Shown: piece by piece, positions 1 to 10,589 of the stretch
How the letters are laid out: each line of letters begins with the position of its first letter
Position numbering within the stretch: position 1 is the first letter of the stretch
Assembly: GCA_034769895.1 (NCBI GenBank)
Contig: CM068373.1
Coordinates: 281,819,879-281,883,878 of the forward strand
Reading direction: 5' to 3'
Source: Magicicada septendecula
Taxonomy: Eukaryota; Arthropoda; Insecta; Hemiptera; Cicadidae
Length of the DNA stretch: 64,000 bases
Made by a program: the position numbers and the translations under genes
Notes under the pieces: model-generated
Databases searched by the model: none
What the model was told of the DNA's origin: nothing
Seen by the model: only the letters and a program-made list of their open reading frames with translations

Positions 1-939
1 AATTATTTCCATCTGTTCTGTATCCTTTTTTATATAACGAAATCACTTTTTCCCGCCTCCATTGTTTCGGAATTACAACTGTTAGAAAATTGCTAATTTG
101 CCGTCAGTGTCAGATCGTCTACTCACCTCTGTTGCAGCTCACAAATCTCTGTTGCTACACATCTTTGTACATCGATTACTCTTAATTTTTTATCTTTTTG
201 TTTGTTTCTTGCTTGCCAGGATTAGGCACTCCTGCCTGTTTCGGCTTTACCATCTTGTCCTCGGTCTCCCAAAACTTCTATTTTCCAGGTTTTATAGCGT
301 ATAGCCTGCCTGAGTATTCTATTAGGGATTCAAAGGTGAGCTTCTTCGAGCATATACAACGAACTAGGTTCTAAAGGTGCCATAGCTTAGTAAATTAATG
401 TTCAACATTGGACGATCAAATCGAGCGAGCGTCGACCTACTGGCGACGGCGGTCTAGTCAGCACTTTTTTCTTCGGCGGATGCTGTGGACGAGAAGGTGT
501 GTCCAACCGGCCATCCCACGTGCATGGGCAGGTAGCGTTGAGAAGCTCTGCTTAGCGTACTGCTGTAGAGGCAGTTACCTTGGTAATCGCTAGGGTTATC
601 CCCGTAGATCTTCTATCAGACTTAGATCTTTAGTCAGACTAAAATATAATTTATTTTCATTAAGAAAAATATTTACGATTGATTTTAAGTTAGAATGTTC
701 CAGCCGATCTGTGGGACAATCAATCGTAAAGTTATATAATTAAAGTTTTACGAAGTTATGGCGGCTCTGTACAGGCAATGAGTGTGAATTATGGACGACT
801 ACTAAAAACAAGGAAGTTAAAAACAATGTTTCGGAAATGGCTTCTTACGAGGAGTTAACAGGCGTTCCAAACTGAGTCGTATACGAAATAAGGCTATAAG
901 AGAAGAATTACAAGTTTTCTAATCGAACGAAAGACTAAA
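1..939. other. unassigned sequence
   Basis: I see no recognisable gene here. Positions about 400-600 are clearly richer in G and C than the surroundings and hold a 61-codon open frame starting at 408, but its translation shows no domain I know. It could be the 5' untranslated part of a retroelement. The rest is AT-rich and featureless to me. Confidence 0.3.
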
Positions 940-1582
940 AGATTATAAACAAAGATGAAAACAACCATTGGAAGGAAGGTCAGATCAAGACTGTCAAAAC
1001 AAGTACGGAAGTGTAAAGAATTGGCATCCGTGCCATCTGAAATTCGGAGTTTTGACCAGAACGTAAACATTTGAAAAAAGTTTGAAACGACAGCGAACTA
1101 AAAATATGCCCCCTAATCGCAAATCAATCCTAATCGCCAAGAGAAAGCTGATTCTGAACCAGTTCCCGCTGAATTAACTTGTGGCAGAAGTGTTAAAGCA
1201 GAATGCCTAAAAGAATGCTGAAAGGAAGAATGTATCTACTGGACGTAGAGGCAGACCAAAGATGAGATGGTTGGATGGCGTAACAGAAGATCTTGGTAGC
1301 ATGGGAGGGGAATCAGATGGTAGAGAGGAAGGGCGGAGAAAAAGGGAGGTTGGAGGAGTATTGTTGATGTGGCTAAAGCCCACCAAAAGCTGTAAAGCTA
1401 GATAAGAAGAAGAAGAACAGGTGTTAAAGCAGGGCCTAAGAAGAAATGGTTGGCTGTGCAAAAAAAAAAAAAGAATCCCTGATATCGTTATGGACTATGA
1501 AAAGTACAAAACTGAAGACCGTATTATAGAGTACCTACGGGTACCAGCTCACAACATTGTAATTTACAAAGTCGAAAAATAA
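940..1582 (+). pseudogene. unidentified coding remnant interrupted by a LINE tail
   Basis: Two blocks that read on the plus strand flank the LINE fragment at 1202-1420. The downstream block (about 1433-1582) is open up to a TAA at 1580-1582 and contains the residues PDIVMDYEKYKTED, but a run of twelve A at about 1460-1471 shifts the frame. If the insert is ignored the upstream frame runs into the downstream block before that shift. The protein family is unknown to me. It may be a transposase or a host pseudogene. The inference that both blocks were once one frame rests only on the 12-bp duplication at the insertion point. Confidence 0.35.
1202..1420 (+). mobile_element. LINE 3' end fragment with 12-bp target site duplication
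   Basis: The translation near 1231-1300 reads TGRRGRPKMRWLDGV, the basic GRP-(K/R)-RW motif found near the C-terminus of RTE-like LINE reverse transcriptases. The fragment ends in an AAG-rich tail (about 1402-1418). It is flanked by an exact 12-base direct repeat, GTGTTAAAGCAG, at 1190-1201 and 1421-1432. This is what a 5'-truncated LINE insertion leaves. No catalytic part is present, so it is a dead copy. Confidence 0.7.
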
Positions 1583-1682
1583 ATGTTCTTGTATTTACGT
1601 ATATATTTAAATACTGGTAGTGTGATATTATTCAATATAGTTTCTTCTGCAAGTCTGGAGTATTGGGGTTTTGTCGTTCAAT

Positions 1683-1726
1683 ACCTGACGCGCGTTTCAC
1701 TGAAAAATATCAGCATCATCAGAGGT
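1683..1726 (-). ncRNA. hammerhead ribozyme-like core (PLE/retrozyme type)
   Basis: On the minus strand the order is ACCU, CUGAUGA, a short helix II (GCUGA with UCAGU, preceded by one extra U), GAAA, a self-complementary ACGCGCGU as helix III, C as the cleavage base, then AGGU. ACCU and AGGU pair as helix I. All conserved core boxes (CUGANGA, GAAA, UH) are present. Hammerheads with such tiny helix III are known from Penelope-like elements and metazoan retrozymes. The family link is inferred, and activity is untested. Confidence 0.65.
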
Positions 1727-1739
1727 GGTTTGTAAGTAA

Positions 1740-2986
1740 ATCAGTAACAATCGAAATAATTCTATGTTAACACAGAAACTAACGAATAATCGAATTTTAG
1801 TTTTTTAGTTATTTTAGTAACGTAAAATAACCGATACTCTGTATAAGTCGATTAGATTACGATTCTTTTTAATGTTTTTACTAGCTGTTTTGTCAGTTAT
1901 ATAGAAATATTTAAACTTTATATTTTATTTTATTTCATTTAATTTAATAAATTTATAATTTTAAATAAATCATCTTGTTTTTTATTTGAGTTTGTTGTTT
2001 AATTAATAAATTATTGTTATTGAGTTTGTAAATATTAAGGTTTTCCCAAATATTCATTTCTGACCTTTTTGTATGTTTTTAATTAATTTCAATATTTTAA
2101 AAAAAAGCAATAAATTAAAAATATTAATAAACTTTATAAAACGCAATACACTACTTGTAGCAGAACAATATTGAAAATACCACAATACGACAAGAATATA
2201 TAAATTGTTGCAAGAGAAACTTTAAGTTACGTATAAGAAAATTATATAATAATGTGTACTGATTTAATGAAAATAGATTTCGGATATTGGGTTCGGGGTT
2301 TTCAAATTCGGAATATTCACTTTCTGTAAAAAGTATATTCGGGATATTCGATTCGAGAAAATGTTCAGGAATGTGTAGTTTGGCATACTAACTGCAATTT
2401 GACAAAACTACATCTTGTTGGCGGACAGTTATAGCCACTGCCGCTAGTTCAGTAATTTTTCAATTTACTGTACATATTGCGTGTCTGAATTAAAACTCGT
2501 GCGGAAAGTAATTAATCGAGCAAACACGCAACAGATTTGCACTGTTACAACTGCGATATTTATCGTCGCTGGCATTATATGTAGGGAGATCATTTTCCTA
2601 TAGCCGTGTGCGACTGCTTGTGCGTATAAAGTCTCTCGCAAATTGCATACTCCAGGCTTCTGTTGTGCCAGCAGCCAACTCGTTGCAAGCTATTCAGTTA
2701 GCTTAATACAAGTTGGCTTAATATATTTGATAAATATAGGCTACCTATATCCACCCAAATTTATAATGCTTATAATAAAAAATTATTTATATTCCGTGGA
2801 AGCGTTCTTAATATTACATTGAACTAAAATGTTCTTAATTAATAATACAGGTAAGTCTAAAATGTAACAGATATTATGTTGCAATGACAAATTTGTTACA
2901 GATCCAGCAGATTAAAGAAAAGCTACAATCTTTTAGAAAAATGTAAATATAAACTTATTAAAATATTTATATTAAAACCTATAAAA
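1740..2986. other. AT-rich spacer
   Basis: No coding frame or repeat family recognised. A less AT-rich patch at about 2400-2700 contains a TATA-like CGTATAAAG (2624-2632), which is weak evidence for a promoter or LTR and is not called as one. Confidence 0.3.
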
Positions 2987-3473
2987 CTTCTTTCTTCTTC
3001 TTCTTCTTCTTCTTCTTCTTCTTCTTCTTCTTCTTCTTCTTCTTCTTCTTCTTCTTCTTCTTCTTCTTCTTCTTTCTTCTTCTTCTTCTTCTTCTCTCTC
3101 CTCCTCCTCCTCCTCCTCCTCCTCCTCCCTCCCTCCTCCTCCTCCTCCTCCTCCTCCTCCTCCCTCCTCCTCCTCCTCCTCCTCCTCCTCCTCCTCCTCC
3201 TCTCTCCTCCTCCTCCTCCTCCTCCTCCTCCTCCTCCTCCTCCTCCTCCTCCTCCTCCTCCTCCTCCTCCTCCTCCTCCTCCCCTCCTCCTCCTCCTCCT
3301 CCTCCTCCTCCTCCTCCTCCTCCTCCCCTCCTCCTCCTCCTCCTCCTCCTCCTCCTCCTCCTCCTCCTCCTCCTCCTCCTCCTCCTCCTCCTCATCCTGC
3401 TCCTCCTCCTCCTCCTCCTCCTCCTCCTCCTCCTCCTCCTCCTCCTCCTCCTCCTCCTCCTCCTCCTCCTCCT
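2987..3473. repeat. compound (CTT)n/(CCT)n microsatellite
   Basis: About 485 bases of almost pure CTT followed by CCT triplets, with phase breaks that make short CTCTCC or CCCTCC joints. The minus strand is a long polypurine tract. Long open frames of poly-Arg, poly-Gly or poly-Glu here are simple consequences of the triplet repeat and not genes. Mirror symmetry makes triplex formation possible, and length is probably variable between individuals. Confidence 0.97.
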
Positions 3474-3479
3474 GAAAAC

Positions 3480-4010
3480 AAACTCAGACAAGATTCAATG
3501 CGACTCGTGGTGGAAGAAGCTCCACACGTCCTGAGGGGACACAAAAGACCAGAAGCCACATGATCTGGTATCGCATAGAAAGCAATTAATATGTACAGAT
3601 CCATAAAACTCGACGTGAGAGAAAAACAGAATAATCTTGGCATTAGCCACCGGCTTCACCCCAGGACCCGTGAAGAAAACATGGAGGAGAAGGTGATGGA
3701 TAAGCTTCTCGTCGAATCATTAAGGGAGGTGTTTTTAGTAGGTTAGAGTCCCACACGAGGCTCCTACTGTCTATAGAGATTTTCACGTACCCTCGTAAAA
3801 AAAAAAATCTGCCGCGCCAATACATCCGTCTTTTCCCATGGCTGTTCACCATACAACAGAGTAAGCACCGCATGACCTTAAAAACTGCAAATCAATATAA
3901 TAAATTGTCGAAACAAATTAACTTTCCAGTGATAATAGTGCAGTACAAATTTTCATTACAAAAATGTAATTAAAGATATTGTGATGTATTTATAATATAG
4001 ACACACTTAT
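3480..4010. other. unassigned, moderately GC-rich patch
   Basis: Positions 3490-3870 have a balanced base composition unlike the AT-rich flanks and contain short minus-strand open frames (including one over 3643-3873). I recognise no domain. This may be part of an older retroelement 5' region. Confidence 0.25.
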
Positions 4011-4019
4011 TACTTACTA

Positions 4020-4765
4020 ATGGTACCTATAATTTTAGTCTTCTATTGTGTATTCATTGTTCATAACCTAAAGTTACCATACATATAATTTTATAATAAA
4101 GTGGAGTCTACCAATGGTCAATATCAGCCTACTAACTCTACAGAATATAATGTGCAGTGCAACAAAAAATACATAGGTTTCACGATCAAGATACTTTAAA
4201 AACATATATATTGAACACACCAAACATTCTCAACATTCAAAGCCAAACTCAACAGTAGCCAAACACATAAAGACAACAGTCTTGTGAATATGGTCCAATA
4301 CAGCAACATTTAACAGTATCGAATACATGCAATGATGAAATAAGTTCTAATATAGGTTTATATGAAAAATACCGAATATACAAACACGAAAAAGCAGAGG
4401 GCCACGAAAATCTATTGAACTTCATGACGGATACATTTGAGATAGTGTGGCAAAATGAAAAGTCAGCATACAGTAATCTGCTGATATTATGTATAAACCT
4501 GAATGTAAACATAAACACTCCTCTACAAAATCAGTTCTCAAGAAACTCTGGACACAAACGTACGTTTCACAATAATCAGTGTTTACGAATTCGATTTTTT
4601 GTAAACAGTAACTGTTTTGCAATATTGTGACCGTGAGTGCACAGTGCATACGTCCTGACAATGGTCTGTGACCAAAATCGATCAAATGTGAGTAATTAAA
4701 ATTTTATTAAAAATCATATGAATGGTACCGTTAGGTTATAAACAGTGAATACACTACAGTAGAAG
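4020..4765 (+). mobile_element. Penelope-like element remnant with inverted ends
   Basis: The interior at about 4155-4440 translates, with several frame breaks, to pieces typical of the PLE C-terminal GIY-YIG endonuclease: KYIGFT, later STVAKHI, then LYEKYRIYKHEKAEGHEN. The block at about 4045-4110 is an inverted copy of about 4690-4765 (ATTCATTGTTCATAACC against GGTTATAAACAGTGAAT). A degenerate hammerhead-like core (CUGACAA, GGUC-UGU-GACC, then AAAAUCGAUC) sits at about 4654-4690. The related unit at 30355-30650 shares the block around 4530-4620. Reverse transcriptase is absent, so the copy is dead. Confidence 0.6.
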
Positions 4766-5385
4766 ATTAAAACTTTAATTATTCTAGGACATTTCGAATG
4801 CCCAAAGGGGCTGATATAGCTGACGCAGTCCTTTTTTGTGTAAACTTTCAGTAATATCTGGTGACTTTATTTTTAAAGCTAATCACAAAATATTTTTACA
4901 GTTCATTTATCTTATATTCTAAAAGCTTTACCCAAAAAATTAGTGCTGTATAAAAATATTAATAATAAAATTAAATAATGAATTTCTTTACTTTTTACAT
5001 AATTTCTCTTTTACTAATTGACATAATTTAGTAAATGATGTGTTTCCTTCTAAGCATCTGTGGCTATGGTATGAAATATGAAAATTTCTTTACTGAAACA
5101 AATATTGGATTTTCATAATTTTTTATTACACTTTGTATACAAAAATTAATTTTTTGTAAGAAAAAGTCTATAACTTTGAAAGTATTTTACTTACTTACTT
5201 TACTGTAGTTAGCACCATAGACAAACAAGGCCTGTAAATTTGGTAGCTATAGTCTAAATAGTTTTTGAGATATTTTGTAAAATGTTAAAAAACACATGTT
5301 TTGGAAATTAAAAGTTAAATTTTATTTCACAATTTTATAGAAAAACAACAGTGTCGATAACTTTAAAACTTCCCAGCAGCATACA
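4766..5385. other. AT-rich spacer
   Basis: Only AT-rich sequence with a short ACTT run around 5190-5200. Nothing recognised. Confidence 0.3.
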
Positions 5386-5690
5386 TTACTCCTTCTTTAT
5401 CAGTTGTAGTCTGTTCTTTTCAAGTATAAGCCTCCTTCTATCTCTTCTTTCTACTAGATTTGCCTTAGTAAACCTCTTTCCTGCGTTGCGCAAGCTCCTC
5501 ATATCGAATTTCTTCAGAGCATCTTCTGTGTGCTCTCCAGGGACAATACCTAAGTAGTTAAGGACTCTCATATTAGACTGACAGCTTTCATTGTACTAAA
5601 GTGTAGCTTCATTTGCAGCAATTTCTACCACTGGTGTCCCAGCAAAGCTCCTTTTAGGACAACAAAGAGCAAAGTACGCTATTGAATGAT
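5386..5690 (-). pseudogene. DDE-transposase C-terminal fragment (tentative)
   Basis: The minus-strand frame reads from about 5690 through one stop codon (near 5600) to the stop at 5386. The visible segments are CPKRSFAGTPVVEIAANE, then LNYLGIVPGEHTEDAL, then a run of basic residues. The pattern 'LG-I-PG-x-T-x-x-AL' followed by a basic helix resembles the tail of multi-copy transposase-derived proteins of insects, possibly Mutator-like. I cannot assign the superfamily with confidence, and no catalytic residues are in this piece. Confidence 0.4.
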
Positions 5691-6193
5691 GACTCATTTG
5701 CGTTCTGAGTTTTCTCCTTCAAATACCCTCCTAATAGTTCAGGTATTAATAGTTCTAATAATATAGCTTTAATGAGTTCCATTATTGGCATAGGTATTGT
5801 GTTTTTGTGTGAAAATCTGGCAGCTGTATTGTTAAAGGTTAGGTTGGGTGGGAGCTGAGTCTTTGAGATTAGGTGACACCCTTATTGCTCAGTTTTAATT
5901 TCTTATCTGAAGCACTTTTATAATTAGTGTCTTTCTTTGTAGTAAAAGTACCATGAACTTTCTCTTCTTTGTTCTATTTGTACCTTTTCTATCCATATTT
6001 ACTTCAAAACGTCATTACACAACTGCACTTGAAATCAACATACAGCAACAATAAGTAACAGCTGATTGCTGTTCAAATCAGCTGTTTGTATATAATGTAT
6101 GTCCATTATGCAAATAGATATAATTTTTTTTAGCTACAAAATGTTCATACTACAAACAGGAGAATAAAAAGGCCAAAATAAACTATTCAAAAA

Positions 6194-6774
<581 letters not shown>

Positions 6775-7395
6775 ATTATTATTTGGTGTTCTGCCCTAAG
6801 GCAGGTCTTCAAGTGGTAAAAGCTCTCCAAGCTATCCATCGCATCCCAGTCTTCTCGTTTCTTCGTAACACCCTCTGATTTTAATCCTAACTATCAGCTT
6901 CATTCTTCTACGCCTTCTTCGTTTTTCTCCTTCTCTGACACCCTCCGTGTCAGTTGTAAGCAAGCAGTCTCTTCTAAACAATGACCTAACCAATTACTTT
7001 TCCTATTTTCTATTACCTTCTGGATTCTTCTCTTCCCCTATTCTTCTTAAAACTTCATAATTCCTTACTTTATCAACCCACCTTACTTTTTTCCATTACT
7101 CGCCAAACCCACATCTCAAATGCTTCTAATCTTTTCTCATCCTCCTTCCTCAGTGTCCATGTCTCTGCACCATATAAAGCAACGCTCCACACATAACATT
7201 CAGCCAAACGTTTCCTTAAATTCTTATTAATTTTGCCACACAGCAGTCTTTTCTTCCCATGCCTCTTTCGCTACAGCAATGCTTGGTCTAATTTCACGAA
7301 TTCAGAGCGTATCATTACTTATCAAGCTTCCAAGATATTTAAACAACTCCAACTGTTGTATTTTGTCTTGCCCTACCTTCATGTGTGCCCTTCTT
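6775..7395 (-). mobile_element. LINE (RTE-like) reverse transcriptase 3' portion
   Basis: Minus-strand translation in shifting frames gives ALYGAETWTLRKEDEKRLEA, then MWVWRVMEKSKVG, then VRNYEVLRRIGEERRIQ, then NWLGHCL. These match the order of motifs downstream of the catalytic domain in RTE-like LINE polymerases ('YGSETWT', 'W-R', 'W-GH'). The 3' end near 6777 has a short ATT-rich tail. The catalytic palm is missing and stop codons break the frame. Confidence 0.7.
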
Positions 7396-7470
7396 CCTCC
7401 TCTGTTGATGATTACGATAAATACTGTCGAAAAGTCAACAAAAATAATTTAAAATTTGTGTTATACTTTT
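7396..7470 (+). repeat. degenerate hammerhead-type PLE unit
   Basis: TGATGATTACGATAAATACTG followed by TCGAAAAGTC is a mutated relative of the intact core at 40952-40991: the CUGANGA box is now UUGAUGA and the helix II pairing is damaged. The following bases (TAATTTAAAATTTGTGTTATAC) are also shared with 41000-41020. It is a fossil copy. Confidence 0.5.
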
Positions 7471-7539
7471 TGACCGATCCTCACGAACCCTTCACCGGAA
7501 AATTCATTGATTGGAGGTCACTACAAATTTAAAGAAATC

Positions 7540-8580
7540 GATCATGAATTTTCTTCATGATCGAAAAGAAAGTTAGCTTTTGATAATGTGAAACGTTCGC
7601 TACTCTTGAGTATAACGGAACGAAGTGGCTTCCATTCGCAATTAATTAAAGTTCTTAATTAATTAAAGTTAGCTTATATTACAAGACAACTGTTGTCGTG
7701 GATTTGAATTGTAAATCATCAGAAGATATTCTTATAAATAAAGGTGTGACACAAGGGTGCCCTATTTCACCGACACTTTTTAATATCTACATGGACGACG
7801 TACTTCGGCGATGGACAGCTAAAGTTGACTCGGGAATATCACTTCAGCGAAATATTCATGTGAATGCATTGATTTATGCATATTACAAGGTACAGAAAAC
7901 AGAAGAAGACCAGTTACAGTGGGCAATATTCACATTTAATAGCATCATACAAGGCTATGGGCTACAGATCTCTGCTACAAAATCTAAAACAACGGCATTC
8001 CAGGGCAGACCTATAAGTCCTATATGAACTAAGATAGTCATGAATAATCACGATCAGGTTTTGGATTACGTTAGTCACTTTAATTACCTGGGTTGTAATA
8101 TCTCATATAGAGATGATACTGATTGGGATAATAAGCTAACAAAATTTATACGCATCTGTGGAACGATTCATATGTACCCGAAAAATAAAACACGGAAGAA
8201 TACCCGAATGAAATTTTATAAAACTGTGGCTGTTACCACATTCCTGTATGCTAGTGAGACATGGACTCTTTGTGAAACGGACGTATAGAGGATTCAGGCA
8301 GCCGAAATGACATTTCAAAGGGGACATAAGGTTGTTTTCTCTTAAATCGGAGAAGGAACGAGGATATTAGACAGGATTTAAACATTGTATCATTGCACTA
8401 GAAGATTGAAGGCCGTAGAAGAAGATAATGTGAACACTTGAATTGCATGCCTGATAACCGTCTACCTGTGTCTGCCTTGGTTTATCACCCTACTGGGAAG
8501 AGAGGTGCTGGTAGACCGAGGAAGAGATGGGTTCCGGAACAGGTCTAAGGCCTAGTTCTTGGAGTGTTGATGATGATGAA
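7540..8580 (+). mobile_element. LINE (RTE-like) copy, RT palm to 3' end
   Basis: The frame 7698-8027 contains GVTQGCPISPTLFNIYMDDV (RT motif B region), then NALIYAYYK where an active enzyme would show a FADD-type box, then YGLQISATKSKT. The frame 8040-8288 continues with FNYLGCNIS and YASETWTLCE. The catalytic Asp pair is lost, and stop codons separate the pieces. The 3' end (about 8480-8580) encodes GRPRKRW and finishes in a TGATGATGATGAA tail. A reversed relative lies at 47830-48510. Confidence 0.8.
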
Positions 8581-8705
8581 CACTTTTTATGTAATTTTCA
8601 TTTATTATACGTAACACAAACACATACACGTGTACGGAACAGAAGGTGGGTTCCGGAACAAGTCTAAGGCCTTGTCCTTGGAGTGGTGATGTTGATAATG
8701 AAAGT
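8581..8705 (+). repeat. LINE tail duplicate and dispersed repeat
   Basis: Positions about 8640-8700 repeat the last bases of the LINE above (GGTTCCGGAACA to the TGATGTTGATAATG tail). The segment 8580-8622 (AACACTTTTTATGTAATTTTC onward) recurs at about 30148-30182. Both are small dispersed repeats of unknown full length. Confidence 0.5.
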
Positions 8706-9143
8706 TTATTTGCCTTTTTACTAGAAATGAAATGTCTTCTTGTGTGAGAATCTAATTATTTGAAATGGAAACTCCAGTCTACGTGATCCAAAACCTAGAT
8801 CGTCAAAGACCACATGAAAAGAACTGTCAAGATCTCCGCTCTTTGAGGTATTATGTACGCCTTTGTGTAAACACAAAAATATCATATTGTGTTTTTGTGT
8901 ATTTTGTGTAAGAACAAAATAAACATACTGTTAGCTTAAAACCATTATTGGTAGATATATTACATGAATATTTGCTTATTTTGTGAAAATTGTTTGAGTT
9001 CCATTTGTTTGCTTTGTACAATATATACAAATTTTCCTTGATTTAATTTTTAGTCTTGGAATAATTAGTTAATTAGTAAACCACTATTCTCTTATTATTT
9101 GTTCTCTCATTCTTAGTATCTGTGTCCCTTTTTCATTTCAATG

Positions 9144-9177
<34 letters not shown>

Positions 9178-9779
9178 CCCCCACCCCCTGTTACCCTGTA
9201 TCCTCTCATTTCCTCTTTTTTACTATCAGATTGTCTACACATCTAATGCCCTTTTATCAAAGTATATTATATATTGCAGCAGAACACAGGATGATAAGCG
9301 AGGTTAACGGTATCTAAGCATGGATGACGAGCATTTTCAGGTTTAAAATGGTTTTATGCAATTTTTTTCCTTTTAACCGTACGTTTTGTATTTAGCAATG
9401 GATAAGAATGTAGGTTATATCAAATTCTTTATAAAAATGTGTTCTTTATTGTCATGTACCTTTTGTGTGAATTGGTGTGCGTGTGATAACTTGTGTTTGC
9501 TATATCTTCCGCGGTAATCAACCCATCGACGTGAAACTTTGACAGTGGATTGTGTATGTAAATAGCTACAATTATTATATACTCTCAAGTTTACAACTAT
9601 TTTATAAATTTGGTTTTTTTAGTAGGGAAAAACTCAATTTGTAACGCTTATCATTAATAGGGTAATACAACTCGTAGATAAAATCAAGGCAAGCTATTGC
9701 GGATTCATACAAACTTTTGCAGGAAAACTTTATATCTGTTGCAATCATCAACCATGTGATCTGGGTTTAACCAATCGGA
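8706..9779. other. spacer with a short (CT)n tract
   Basis: Holds a (CT)n tract at about 9140-9177. Apart from that I see only AT-rich sequence without a recognisable gene. Confidence 0.35.
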
Positions 9780-10589
9780 AGACACTAATTTCAGTCATAT
9801 TCGTACTTTGTAGAGTAAGGATGGACAGTTCTTCGGTAGCAGTTGCAAGGTGAAGTTGTGTCAGTCATCGAGAGTTTTGCTCGAACGAACGTATAAAAAT
9901 CTTAATTTAAAATAAAACTTGGAACTCTTTGCGAAGCTTAGCGTAAAGATCCAAACGGGTTAACAACCTCAGTATAAATTATAGTATATTAAAGTGCTTT
10001 TCGTGTTAGTGTAAGATAGTCCGCGTAGGGAATTATTAAAAACACTTCAAGCTTTCTTGTAAGGTGTACGCCAAATACACCGCTTTTCTTATAAGTACCC
10101 ATAATCACCCTGAGATTAAATAAAGCGAACGTGTAATTAAATAATAACTATTTCGAAAAAGAACGAAAATTATTGTGAGTGTAACAATTTGTGAAAGTCT
10201 AATTGGTGTTAGCAGTTCAACGGAATCGTCAACGAGCCGTATCGAAGTATCGCCGCTGGAGTAACCCGCCAACGAAGAGGACGCCAGGACGAAGAGGACG
10301 CCAGGAAGGAGAGCGACGACGAAGAAGAGGACGCCAGGACGGGAGCGACGATCAGAAGAGGAGGAACGCACATACGGAGATCATCAAACAAGTAAAATCG
10401 AACTGTATAAAATATTATTTCAAAATATAAATGCATGACAATTTGTAATATAATATACATCATAAAACCAATTATGTCTGTGTATAATAAATAATTTTTC
10501 ATCACCTCCATTATAGACTCGTTTGTAATTTCTGCACAAACATTATATCCTTTGCGATAATTAAATCTGTATCGTTGCAATATATATAT
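9780..10589 (+). other. possible LTR or promoter fragment with 17-bp tandem repeats
   Basis: A TATA-like GTATAAAAAT at about 9890-9899 lies after a TCAGTC initiator-like site (9859-9864). Further on, 10202-10222 (AATTGGTGTTAGCAG) resembles a retroelement primer-binding region. Positions about 10272-10345 hold an imperfect 17-base tandem repeat built on ACGAAGAGGACGCCAGG. Together this could be the 5' end of a degraded LTR element interrupted by the giant LTR element that starts at 10590. The call is speculative. Confidence 0.3.

Noticed and set aside
2979-3491. 170-codon minus-strand frame rich in Arg, Gly, Glu and Lys
   Set aside because: It is only the translation of the CTT/CCT triplet repeat.
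10203-10430. Arg-rich 75-codon frame
   Set aside because: Largely the translation of the 17-base GAAGAGGACGCCAGG tandem repeat.
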